In this document: positions 53,154-60,646 of the stretch, piece by piece | Numbering within the stretch: position 1 is the first letter of the stretch | Layout: every line of letters starts with the position of its first letter | NCBI RefSeq assembly: GCF_014898175.1 | Contig: NZ_CP062948.1 | Coordinates: 744,001-808,000 of the forward strand | Reading direction: 5' to 3' | DNA length: 64,000 nt | From: Bifidobacterium lemurum | GTDB taxonomy: Bacteria > Actinomycetota > Actinomycetes > Actinomycetales > Bifidobacteriaceae | Program-made: the position numbers and the translations under genes | The notes under the pieces: generated by a model | The model's input: only the letters and a program-made list of their open reading frames with translations | What the model was told of the DNA's origin: nothing | Databases searched by the model: none

Positions 53154-53370
53154 ACGGCACAATCCAGCACACCCCCGTCGGAAGATCCCGTGAAACATCG
53201 CATCCCGACCTGTTTCACGGCACAATCCGGTATACCCCCGTCAGAAGATCCCGTGAAACATCGCTTCCCGACCTGTTTCACGGCACAATCCGGTATACCC
53301 CCGTCAGAAAATCCCGTGAAACATGCCATATCTCGATGTTTCACGGCGCAATCCGACGGGGGTATCACAG
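53154..53370. repeat. 63-bp-period array of three CCGTGAAACA hairpins
   Basis: Three direct repeats have an exact 63-bp period. In each, CCGTGAAACA pairs with TGTTTCACGG across a 13-nt loop (stems start at 53188, 53251 and 53314). The spacer reads CACAATCCGGTATACCCCCG with small changes. A fourth, inverted spacer (GACGGGGGTATCAC) closes the array. Period 63 is 21 codons, which keeps a false open frame running, and is close to six helical turns. It fills the 52965-53426 gap between leuA and a metallophosphoesterase gene. The arms resemble separated halves of the ParB site TGTTTCACGTGAAACA. No CRISPR character. Confidence 0.85.
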
Positions 53371-53426
53371 GAGGTCCCGGCAACATATGCCGCAAAGCAC
53401 CTCCGGACGGCACGCATCCGAGCGCG

Positions 53427-55013
53427 TCAACGGCGGGTACGGCGGGCGCGACGGATGCGACGGGCGCGACGGATACGGAGTATGGCGCGCACCACGGCGG
53501 CGAAGCCCACGGAAAGCACGCCGGCCACGGCGGCGAAGACCTGCGGGCGGCGAAGCTCGTTGCGCAATCCGATTGCGTCGGTGACGCAATGGTCTTCGAA
53601 CCACACGCGCACCTCATCGCTCGAATAGCGTCCGACCAGCTCGCCCCATGTGAGCATCCGCGTCTCATAGGCGGCCGGATCGCTTTCATGGAACTCAAAC
53701 AGGCGCACGCCTCGGTGGCGCGACTTCGGACCGTAGCATTCGAATCCGCAGGTGGGCGCATACCCCAAATCCAGACCGCGCACGCGGCCGACGAACGAAT
53801 TCTTGTGATCATGCCCGCAGAACAGCGCGAAATAGCCGCCCGCCTCGCGCAGCGCATCGACCTCGCCCACATTCTCGTCCGCGCAGCCGATGGCCTCGCC
53901 CAATCGCGAGCCGGGACGGCACACATCGTGGTTGAGCACATAGCAGCGTCCGGCGAATGCGCGCGCGCCCTCCACGGCGTTTGGCGTCCATGCGGGCACC
54001 TGGGTCAGACAGTCGTAGAACTCCTGCGGCGGGATATGCTGGAATGCGATGGCGGGCACCGGCAATCCGTCGCCGTTGCGCTCCCCCAGCGCGCGTTGCA
54101 CGTCGCCGAGCCAGGCGATCGCCTCCGGAGAGGGCGTGCCGTAGCCGTCGGAATCAGCCAGGTCGAACCCGCGCGAATTGACCACATAGGCAGGGTATTG
54201 CGCGTCGTTCTCGTCCGGAGCGCCCGCGTAGTCGCCGGAGTTGACCATCATCACGCTCATGGCCACGCGCCCCGACCCATCGGAGGCTTCGATGGGCAAT
54301 GCGAAGGTGCCGGGTTCCAACGCCAACGGCGATTCGGCATTCTCGACGCCGAGTCCCGTGCCGCCCGAGTCTGGGGACGTGCCCGCGGCGGCCGTTGCCT
54401 CCTCGTCGTCCCTCACCGCCGATCGCTTGTCCGGACGACCGTCCGATTGGCGAGGAACAGGATTGAGGCAGCCGGGGAATTCACGGTAGATGTCGTCCTG
54501 CTCGGCAGGCAAGATGCCGCATTGGAAGTCGTGGTTGCCATAGGTGGCGGCGAACGGCACGCCCGCCTCGACCACAGGGCCGAGGAATCCGGCGAAGGTG
54601 CGGCGCACCTTGTCGCGCGTCTCGTCCATCAGCGCGTCGAGCGCGGCGGTGCTGTGCGCGGGAGCGGCGACCGGAATCGTCTCGTACGCGTCCGCAGGCA
54701 GTGGCTCTCCCGCGGCTTCGAGGTTCGCGTTCAACGCGTTGCGTTGACGGATGCCGCGCAGTTTCGCCTCGACCAAGGTGACCGCGCGCACGCGGGCGCC
54801 GGGCGTCTCGCCGCGCCTGCGCAGAAAGGTGTCGATGTAAGCGGGATCATATCCGCGGATCTGATCTCCGGTGAACACCACCAAATCGGGGTCGGCGGCG
54901 CGGATGGCCTCGCGGATCATGCGAATCGTGTCGGGCAGCACGTCGGGACCGTCCTGCACGTCGGCCATTTGCAGCACGCGGAACACGCCATTGTCTCGGA
55001 ATCGCAAAGTCAT
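53427..55013 (-). CDS. Calcineurin-like metallophosphoesterase with C-terminal membrane anchor
   Basis: This 528-aa metallophosphoesterase is a paralogue of the one at 4605-5930. The metal-site motifs are MADVQDG (Asp18; DxQ in place of DxH), FTGDQ (Asp50), TYGNHDF, FQHIPPQEF and FCGHDHKNSF, nearly canonical. The C-terminus has one hydrophobic helix (VFAAVAGVLSVGFAAVVRAI), then RIRRARRIRRARRTRR encoded by tandem 15-bp repeats. The catalytic domain is probably held at the inner face of the membrane. The start MTLRFRDNGVFRVLQ at 55013 fits the fold beginning. The substrate is unknown. A copy of the nested inverted repeat lies about 80 bp upstream. Confidence 0.87.
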   Translation of the reverse strand: MTLRFRDNGVFRVLQMADVQDGPDVLPDTIRMIREAIRAADPDLVVFTGDQIRGYDPAYIDTFLRRRGETPGARVRAVTLVEAKLRGIRQRNALNANLEAAGEPLPADAYETIPVAAPAHSTAALDALMDETRDKVRRTFAGFLGPVVEAGVPFAATYGNHDFQCGILPAEQDDIYREFPGCLNPVPRQSDGRPDKRSAVRDDEEATAAAGTSPDSGGTGLGVENAESPLALEPGTFALPIEASDGSGRVAMSVMMVNSGDYAGAPDENDAQYPAYVVNSRGFDLADSDGYGTPSPEAIAWLGDVQRALGERNGDGLPVPAIAFQHIPPQEFYDCLTQVPAWTPNAVEGARAFAGRCYVLNHDVCRPGSRLGEAIGCADENVGEVDALREAGGYFALFCGHDHKNSFVGRVRGLDLGYAPTCGFECYGPKSRHRGVRLFEFHESDPAAYETRMLTWGELVGRYSSDEVRVWFEDHCVTDAIGLRNELRRPQVFAAVAGVLSVGFAAVVRAILRIRRARRIRRARRTRR

Positions 55014-55092
55014 AGTCCCACTCTAGACATTGGCGACGCGTTTCCGGAACGCCACAGGCGAACACCACCCAGAAAACACATTTACGACATCC

Positions 55093-55232
55093 AGTTGGCA
55101 CTTGACGCCTCCAGTTGGCACCGCCTTCGCGCGCCCTCCAGCATAGGGGCATCCAAAAACGGCGGAATTCCAATAGCTGCCTATTGTTCATCAACACAAG
55201 CATGTGCCAATTCGAGCCTTCAAGTGCCAACT
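55093..55232. repeat. Nested inverted repeat, diverged copy B
   Basis: The left arm has AGTTGGCAC at 55093 and 55113. The right arm (55204-55232) has its complements GTGCCAATT and GTGCCAACT, also 20 bp apart. The arms match the 4481-4598 element with a few mismatches; the interior is different and unpaired. It lies in the 55014-55398 gap. The remainder of that gap is A/C-rich with several CGATCGGTC-like repeats and no visible gene. Confidence 0.7.
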
Positions 55233-55398
55233 GGATGATACGCACTTGGGAATCACCGTCCCACAACCAGCCAAGGCCGTCGACCGGTCAAGACATCGCC
55301 CATCTTAGGGCACCGATCAGCCAAAGCGTCGATCGATCGGTCAGGCCTCCGACCGTCAAGAACACCAATCGGCTAAGAACAAGAACCGACAAAAAGCG

Positions 55399-56019
55399 TT
55401 AACCGAAAAGACTTACGCCGCGGCGGGCCACGCAGAAGGCGTTGCCCAGCCACGTGTGGCGAGAATTAGGCCACACGGCACCAAGACGAGGCGCGTTCTG
55501 GCTCATCCAAATGCTCGGCACGCGACCGTCCGCCGAGCGCGATCCGAGCAGATTGAATCCGTTTTTGACCTCCAGCCAGTCAGGATGTTGGGTGGCGATG
55601 GCCAGCCCCTCCTCCAACGTGAGCGGCAGCCGTTCGTCGGAATCGATGAGTTTGCGCGCCACATCCGGCTCGCGGTTCACATAGCAGGTGCCCGTATGGG
55701 GCTCGACCACCAGATAGAACGGCCCCTCCGGCGGCTCGAAACCGTCCTGAGGCAGGAAACTGGCGATGTCGCGCGGCGGCATGGTGGTGAAACCGGCCAT
55801 GCGGTTGATGGAGGTTCTGGCGATCAGCGATTCGGGAGAGACCAGCTCGCGCGTGGGCACCAACAGGATGTTCGATCCCAGATCGGTGTGTTCCAGCGCG
55901 TTGATCAGAGGCATGGCGAGCGCCCGGAAGGCGGCGTCGCTCATATCCGCCACGTCCGGGTAGCCCAACGCCACGATACGGTCCAACTGCTTGCGCGCTT
56001 CTGCTGATGCCTTTGACAT
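55399..56019 (-). CDS. DUF5701-family protein
   Basis: This is a 206-aa cytoplasmic protein of the actinobacterial DUF5701 family. The end of the protein carries the recognisable LTLEEGLAIATQHPDWLEV, GSRSADGRVPSIWMSQNAP and SRHTWLGNAFCVARRGV segments. The family has no known function. It has no signal peptide or membrane helix. It is monocistronic, divergent from the FadR-like regulator with 336 bp between. The family assignment is from memory of these C-terminal motifs. Confidence 0.75.
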   Translation of the reverse strand: MSKASAEARKQLDRIVALGYPDVADMSDAAFRALAMPLINALEHTDLGSNILLVPTRELVSPESLIARTSINRMAGFTTMPPRDIASFLPQDGFEPPEGPFYLVVEPHTGTCYVNREPDVARKLIDSDERLPLTLEEGLAIATQHPDWLEVKNGFNLLGSRSADGRVPSIWMSQNAPRLGAVWPNSRHTWLGNAFCVARRGVSLFG

Positions 56020-56355
56020 GCCTCCAGCTTAACCGCATATCGCCGTCCCCGCAGGCGGACATGGCCAAAGCGGCGCGGAAAACGGATCCGCGACCGCCGT
56101 CGAAGGCGGATACGGAAACAGCCAAACTCATCCCACACGCATTCCAGCGGCAATAAGGTGGACCACACGGCCATCGCTTATGACGCGCACAGGAGCATTA
56201 CGCGCAATATGCACCTTATTCTGCGACACACCCGTATCAAGAGACTATTGTGGGTAAAAGAGTTAACAACGGTTACATTATCCGAGTCATCGACCGGCGC
56301 ATAGCCTGATATCTCTGTGACGGCGTTGTGCAGCTCATCGGAAAGGAACATAACG
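56020..56355. other. 336-bp divergent intergenic region
   Basis: No gene is convincing here. The half nearest the FadR-like gene is relatively A/T-rich (56190-56290) and includes the palindrome GTTAAC in AAGAGTTAACAACGG and possible promoter boxes. GGAAAGGAAC at 56339-56348 is the ribosome binding site of the regulator. No clear operator could be assigned. Confidence 0.3.
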
Positions 56356-57168
56356 ATGGAAGCCAACCCCACCACAGCGCCGGCGTCGAGCCATGAAACC
56401 CCTCCCCAAACGGAGCTGGCCTTGATGTCGCGGCTGGCGACGCTCACGCAACAGCGGCCGCCGATGCCAGCCAACCAACGCAGCCGCTGCGACGAGACGA
56501 TGGACGCCATCCGCGCCTTCATCCTGCAGGAGCATCTTCAGCCGGGCGCCCTCCTGCCCACCGAAACGATGCTGTGCGAGAAAATCGGGGCGTCCCGATC
56601 TTCGGTGCGCGAGGCCGTCCGCAAACTCGAGGCGTTGAACATCGTCAGGGTGGAGCACGGCAAAGGCACGTTCGTCGGTTCGCTTTCGCTTGATCCGATG
56701 ATGGAGACGCTCACGTTCCGCTCGCTGGTGTCGGTGGGCAGGAACTTCTCCGATCTCAACGATGTGGTGCAGATGCGCCGCTTTCTCGACATGGGTTGCG
56801 CCGACGAGGTGGTGGCCAGTCTCAAAGGCACCGAGCAGCCGAAGCTGGAGCGACTGGCGTGTGAGATGTCACGCATGGCGGCCCAGGGCGAAACCTTCCG
56901 ACACCACGACATCGACTTCCACATGGGCATTCTGGACGCATTGGACAATTCCATCGCCAAACAGCTCGTGCAAGGCCTGTGGGTGGTGCATATGGCCGTG
57001 CTGCCCCAGCTCGGATTGCCGGTGAGCCAGGAGCTCGACAAAACCGCGGACGCGCACATTCGAATGCTCCACACCGCCATCGACGGCGATGTGGAGGGCT
57101 ACCGGCAGGCCGTGATCGACCATTACGAGCCCATCGAGTCGATTCTGAAAACCGAACTGCGGAAATAA
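56356..57168 (+). CDS. FadR-subfamily GntR transcriptional regulator
   Basis: This is a 270-aa GntR-family regulator. A 45-residue N-tail leads to the winged HTH (about 52-118: TMDAIRAFILQEHLQPGALL, RSSVREAVRKLEALNIVRVE, HGKGTFVG). The C-terminal FCD-type helical ligand domain has metal-binding-like His residues (FRHHDIDFHMGILDAL, and DAHIRMLHTAI). FCD regulators usually answer to carboxylic acids and sugar acids. GGAAAGGAAC precedes the ATG at 56356. Its neighbours (DUF5701 gene, asd) give no hint of the target, and no operator was found. Confidence 0.9.
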   Translation: MEANPTTAPASSHETPPQTELALMSRLATLTQQRPPMPANQRSRCDETMDAIRAFILQEHLQPGALLPTETMLCEKIGASRSSVREAVRKLEALNIVRVEHGKGTFVGSLSLDPMMETLTFRSLVSVGRNFSDLNDVVQMRRFLDMGCADEVVASLKGTEQPKLERLACEMSRMAAQGETFRHHDIDFHMGILDALDNSIAKQLVQGLWVVHMAVLPQLGLPVSQELDKTADAHIRMLHTAIDGDVEGYRQAVIDHYEPIESILKTELRK

Positions 57169-57213
57169 TCACGCATCAAACGAGCTAGTCCGCGCTGCGC
57201 CGTCCGTCGGCAA

Positions 57214-58287
57214 TCAGGCAAGCTGATCTGCGAAGTGCTTCTTGGCGACGAGTTCGGCGAGCTCCACGGCGTTGAGGGCGGCGCCCTTGCGCAGGTTGTC
57301 GTTGGTCACGAAGAACGCGAGCCCCTTCTTGCCATCCACGGCCTGATCCTGGCGGATGCGGCCCACAAAGCTCGGGGTCTTGCCGGCGGCCAGCTGGGCG
57401 GTGGGAATATCCACCAATTCCACGGCCGGGGCGTCGGCGAGCACCGCGCGCGCCTGATCGGGGGTCACATCCTGTTCGAACTCGGCGTTCACGCTCATGC
57501 CGTGCGAGGTGAACACGCCCACACGCACGCAGGTGCAGGAGGCCTTGAGCTCCGGCAGATGCAGGATCTTGCGGCTTTCGTTGCGCAGCTTCTGCTCCTC
57601 GTCGGTTTCCTCGCTGCCGTCGTCCACGATGTCGCCGATCATCGGCACCTCGTTGAAGGCGATGGTGCGCACGATTTTGGAGGGTGCCGGGAATTCGACG
57701 GCGTCGCCGCCGAACACAAGCTTGTCCGCGCCCTGCTCGATGGCGGCCTTCGCCTCGTTCATCAGCTGTTCGACGCCGGCCCGGCCCGCGCCCGACACGG
57801 CCTGATAGGAGCTGACGATGAGACGCTTGAGTCCGAACGCGTCGGCAAGCGGCTTCATCACCGGCATGATGGCCATGGTGGTGCAGTTCGGGTTGGCGAT
57901 GATGCGGTCCGGCACATCGTCCAGATCGTCCGGGTTCACTTCGGCGACCACCAGCGGCACGTTGTCGTGCATGCGCCACTGCGAGGAATTGTCGATCACA
58001 TACGCGCCGGCTTCGGCGAATTTCGGCGCCCACTGCTTGGAAGTGCCGCCGCCCGCGGAGAAGATGGCGATGTCGATGCCGCTCAGATCGGCGGTCGCCA
58101 CATCCTCGACGACCACATCGTGGCCACGCCAGGAGATCGTCTGTCCGGCGGAACGCGCGGAGGCGAGGAAACGCAGATCCTTGACGGGGAAGTCGCGCTC
58201 GTCGAGCACACGGCGCATCACCATGCCCACCTGTCCGGTGGCGCCCAGAACGGCGACGTTCACGCCCTTATCGTTGATCCGTACCAT
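57214..58287 (-). CDS. asd: Aspartate-semialdehyde dehydrogenase
   Basis: Asd reduces aspartyl phosphate to aspartate semialdehyde with NADPH, on the way to lysine/diaminopimelate, threonine and methionine. It is 357 aa. The Rossmann motif is VAVLGATGQVGMVMRRVLDE near residue 10. The catalytic Cys is in IIANPNCTTMAIMPVM near residue 133. The NADP phosphate-binding and C-terminal VGVFTSHGMSVN motifs are present. It lies 15 bp downstream of the ACT-domain gene and ends an ask-ACT-asd operon, so the first two steps of the aspartate pathway are expressed together. Confidence 0.96.
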   Translation of the reverse strand: MVRINDKGVNVAVLGATGQVGMVMRRVLDERDFPVKDLRFLASARSAGQTISWRGHDVVVEDVATADLSGIDIAIFSAGGGTSKQWAPKFAEAGAYVIDNSSQWRMHDNVPLVVAEVNPDDLDDVPDRIIANPNCTTMAIMPVMKPLADAFGLKRLIVSSYQAVSGAGRAGVEQLMNEAKAAIEQGADKLVFGGDAVEFPAPSKIVRTIAFNEVPMIGDIVDDGSEETDEEQKLRNESRKILHLPELKASCTCVRVGVFTSHGMSVNAEFEQDVTPDQARAVLADAPAVELVDIPTAQLAAGKTPSFVGRIRQDQAVDGKKGLAFFVTNDNLRKGAALNAVELAELVAKKHFADQLA

Positions 58288-58302
58288 AATTCAAGTCCTT
58301 TC

Positions 58303-58866
58303 TCAGCGGCCGGTGCCGCCGTAAACCACGGCCTCCACCTGTGCGGCGTCCAAACCGTACGCGGTGTGCAGAGCCTTGACGGCGTCGTCCAGCTCCTCGA
58401 GAGGAACCAGCGCGGCGATGCGGATCTCCGAAGTGGAGATCATCAGCACGTTGATGCCGCGTTCGCTGAGCGCCGTGAAGAACTTCGCGGCCAGACCGGA
58501 ATGCGTTTTCATGCCGACGCCCACCACGGCGACCTTGCCCACGTTGGTGTCCACGTCGAATTCCTTGTATCCCAGCTCCTCGTGCTTCTCCAGCAACGCG
58601 TCCTGCACCTGACGCACATAGGATTCGGGCACGGTGAACGAGATGTCCGCGGTGCCGGCGGCGGAGCCCGCCTGCACGATCATGTCCACGTTGATGCCGG
58701 CCACGGCCAGTTCGGTGAACACCTTCGCCGCCATGCCGGGCTCGTTCGGCACGCCGCGCACGGTGGCCAGCGCCTCGCTGCTGTCGTGCGCCACACCGGA
58801 GATGACCGGCGCTTCGGGGCCCAGATCGGGGAACAGATCGCCCATGGATTCTTGTGTTTCGCTCAT
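58303..58866 (-). CDS. ACT-domain regulatory subunit of a split aspartokinase
   Basis: This 187-aa protein corresponds to the C-terminal half of standard aspartokinase. It has two ACT domains, the first with VRGVPNEPGMAAKVFTELA and NVDMIVQAG, the second with VGVGMKTHSGLAAKFFTALS, NVLMISTSEIRIAAL and the final GLDAAQVEAVVYGGTGR. In Corynebacterium both parts are one 421-aa protein with an internal beta start. Here the catalytic part stops at 58914 and this gene begins at 58866 (MSETQESMG) after 47 bp. It should bind lysine or threonine and inhibit the catalytic subunit. Its frame stays open well back into the catalytic gene. Confidence 0.88.
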   Translation of the reverse strand: MSETQESMGDLFPDLGPEAPVISGVAHDSSEALATVRGVPNEPGMAAKVFTELAVAGINVDMIVQAGSAAGTADISFTVPESYVRQVQDALLEKHEELGYKEFDVDTNVGKVAVVGVGMKTHSGLAAKFFTALSERGINVLMISTSEIRIAALVPLEELDDAVKALHTAYGLDAAQVEAVVYGGTGR

Positions 58867-58913
58867 GATGCTGCTTTCGGTCGGAATTGGCGGGTTGTCA
58901 GTGGTTATAGGTC

Positions 58914-59678
58914 TCAGTCGAGATTCGGCAGGGTGCGCGGGTCGACGTCGTCGGGAACGACCAGCGTGCCGGGGCGGTGCGAGAAGGAGGAGCGCACATG
59001 CAGCGGCATGTTGAAACGCTGCGCGTATTCGACGCATCGCAGGGCCAGCACCTTGGATCCGCAGGACGCCATCTCGAGGATCGCGTCGTAGCCGATGGAG
59101 GGGATGCGGCGGGCGGTGGGCACGATGCGCGGGTCGGCGGTGAACACGCCGTCCACGTCGGTGTAGATCTCGCACACGTCCGCGCCCAGCGCGACGGCGA
59201 GCGCGACGGCGGAGGTGTCGGAGCCGCCGCGGCCGAGCGTGGTGGCGTCGCCCTTCGCGTTGATGCCCTGGAATCCGGCCACGATGGCCACCGCGCCGCT
59301 GTCGAGCGCGTTCTTGACCCGGTCGGGTTTGACGGCTTTGATGTGGGCCGCGCCATAGCGCGCGTCGGTGAAGAATCCGGCCTGCTGTCCGGTGAAGGAG
59401 TGCGCGCGCTCGCCTTCGGCGTGGATGGCCATGGCGAGCAGGCTCATGGAGATGCGTTCGCCGGCGGTCATCAGCATGTCCATCTCACGCTCGGGCGGAT
59501 TGGAGTCGATGCTGAGCGCCTGGTCGATGAGGTCGTCGGTGGTGTCGCCCATGGCGGAGACCACCACGGCCACGGAGTTGCCCTTCTTTTTGGTCTCGAC
59601 CACACGGCGCGCCACACGCTTGATGGATTCCGCGTCAGCCACGGATGAGCCGCCGTACTTCTGTACGATGAGAGCCAC
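58914..59678 (-). CDS. Aspartokinase catalytic subunit (split form)
   Basis: This 254-aa protein is the amino-acid-kinase domain of aspartokinase, which phosphorylates aspartate as the committed step to lysine, DAP, threonine and methionine. [53 protein letters not shown] and [18 protein letters not shown] are all intact. It ends at [20 protein letters not shown], just where the ACT domains begin in one-piece enzymes. The ACT domains are encoded by the next gene. Expression with the ACT protein and asd as one operon is expected. Whether it needs the ACT subunit for activity is not known from sequence. Confidence 0.93.
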   Translation of the reverse strand: MALIVQKYGGSSVADAESIKRVARRVVETKKKGNSVAVVVSAMGDTTDDLIDQALSIDSNPPEREMDMLMTAGERISMSLLAMAIHAEGERAHSFTGQQAGFFTDARYGAAHIKAVKPDRVKNALDSGAVAIVAGFQGINAKGDATTLGRGGSDTSAVALAVALGADVCEIYTDVDGVFTADPRIVPTARRIPSIGYDAILEMASCGSKVLALRCVEYAQRFNMPLHVRSSFSHRPGTLVVPDDVDPRTLPNLD

Positions 59679-59859
59679 TGGAGGTCCTATCTTCTCGAAG
59701 GTTTTCGCCTGCCGACAATTCTACGCAAGCGGCACGATTATAGGGATCCAAGCCATTGACTGGGCGAATGCTGCCCACAATCCGAAACACTCCCGCGCCA
59801 ACGGCGCACTGAGCGGGGCGTCGTAAAGTCAATCGCCGGCTTCAAGGAACTCGAATCGC

Positions 59860-59943
59860 GCGTCATACCGAGCGGAGCATCGCGGAGTCGAGGTATCTTG
59901 CGTAACGCAACGCACCGAGTTCCTTCCATTCCGCTCAGGATCG
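59860..59943. repeat. Dispersed palindromic repeat, degenerate copy 7
   Basis: CGCGTCATACCGAGCGGAGC (left) and CCGCTCAGGATCGCAC (right) are diverged arms of the family seen at 827, 6613, 9966, 16138, 17499 and 19193. It lies between the aspartokinase and recR genes. Confidence 0.6.
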
Positions 59944-59963
59944 CACCGGACAGGGCACGAGGG

Positions 59964-60566
59964 TTACGCGTCGCGGCGGCCGGTGAGGGCGCGGCCGAGC
60001 GTGATCTCGTCGGCGTATTCGAGGTCGCTGCCCATGGGCAGACCGCTGGCCAGGCGCGTGACCTTCAGTCCGAGGGGGCCGAGCAGACGGCTCAGATACG
60101 TGGTGGTGGCCTCGCCTTCGATGTTCGGGTCGAGCGCGAGGATCACCTCCCGCACGTCGTCGCCGTTCAATCGGCCGAGCAGCTGGGGGATGTTCAGATC
60201 GTTCGGTCCGACGTTCGCCATCGGGTTGATCGCGCCGCCAAGCACGTGGTAGAGGCCGCGGTATTCGCGGGTGCGTTCGATGCTCATCACGTCCTTGGGT
60301 TCCTCGACCACGCAGATCATCGTGTGGTCGCGGCGGGGGTCGGCGCAGATCGAGCATGGGCTGGCCTCGCACACGTTGCCGCAGACATCGCAGAAACGCA
60401 CCTTCGCTTTGACTTCGACGATGGCGTCGGCCAAGTCGGCGGCCTCCTGTTCGTCGGCCGACAGCAGGTGGAAGGCGATGCGCTGCGCGCCTTTCGGGCC
60501 GATGCCGGGCAGGCGTCCGAACGCGTCGATCAGACGCTGAATCGCGCCGTCATATGCCAGTGCCAT
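59964..60566 (-). CDS. recR: Recombination protein RecR
   Basis: RecR works with RecF and RecO to load RecA at single-strand gaps. It is 200 aa, the usual size. A helix-hairpin-helix ([20 protein letters not shown]), the four-Cys zinc motif ([18 protein letters not shown]) and the Toprim domain ([20 protein letters not shown]) appear in order. It is 80 bp downstream of dnaX on the same strand, the common dnaX-recR arrangement. Confidence 0.96.
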   Translation of the reverse strand: MALAYDGAIQRLIDAFGRLPGIGPKGAQRIAFHLLSADEQEAADLADAIVEVKAKVRFCDVCGNVCEASPCSICADPRRDHTMICVVEEPKDVMSIERTREYRGLYHVLGGAINPMANVGPNDLNIPQLLGRLNGDDVREVILALDPNIEGEATTTYLSRLLGPLGLKVTRLASGLPMGSDLEYADEITLGRALTGRRDA

Positions 60567-60646
60567 GCCATATCCTTCCTGGAGCTTCCGCGGATCCGCT
60601 CCGCCTTATGAGATTATCCGACCGCAGCCGCCGGCCATCGGGCCTC

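Noticed and set aside
53154..53370. CRISPR array
   Set aside because: There are only three units, the spacers are nearly identical, the repeats are hairpins with a 63-bp period, and no cas gene is present.
53190..55238. A very long open frame (about 680 codons) across the hairpin array and antisense to the metallophosphoesterase gene
   Set aside because: The 63-bp repeats are a multiple of three and keep the frame open, and the rest is the complement of a conserved gene. Composition is Arg/His/Ala-rich with no known motif.
58866..58914. Frameshifted single aspartokinase gene
   Set aside because: Both parts have clean ends at the domain boundary, and I recall the same two-gene form as normal in bifidobacteria. 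It is kept as two genes.
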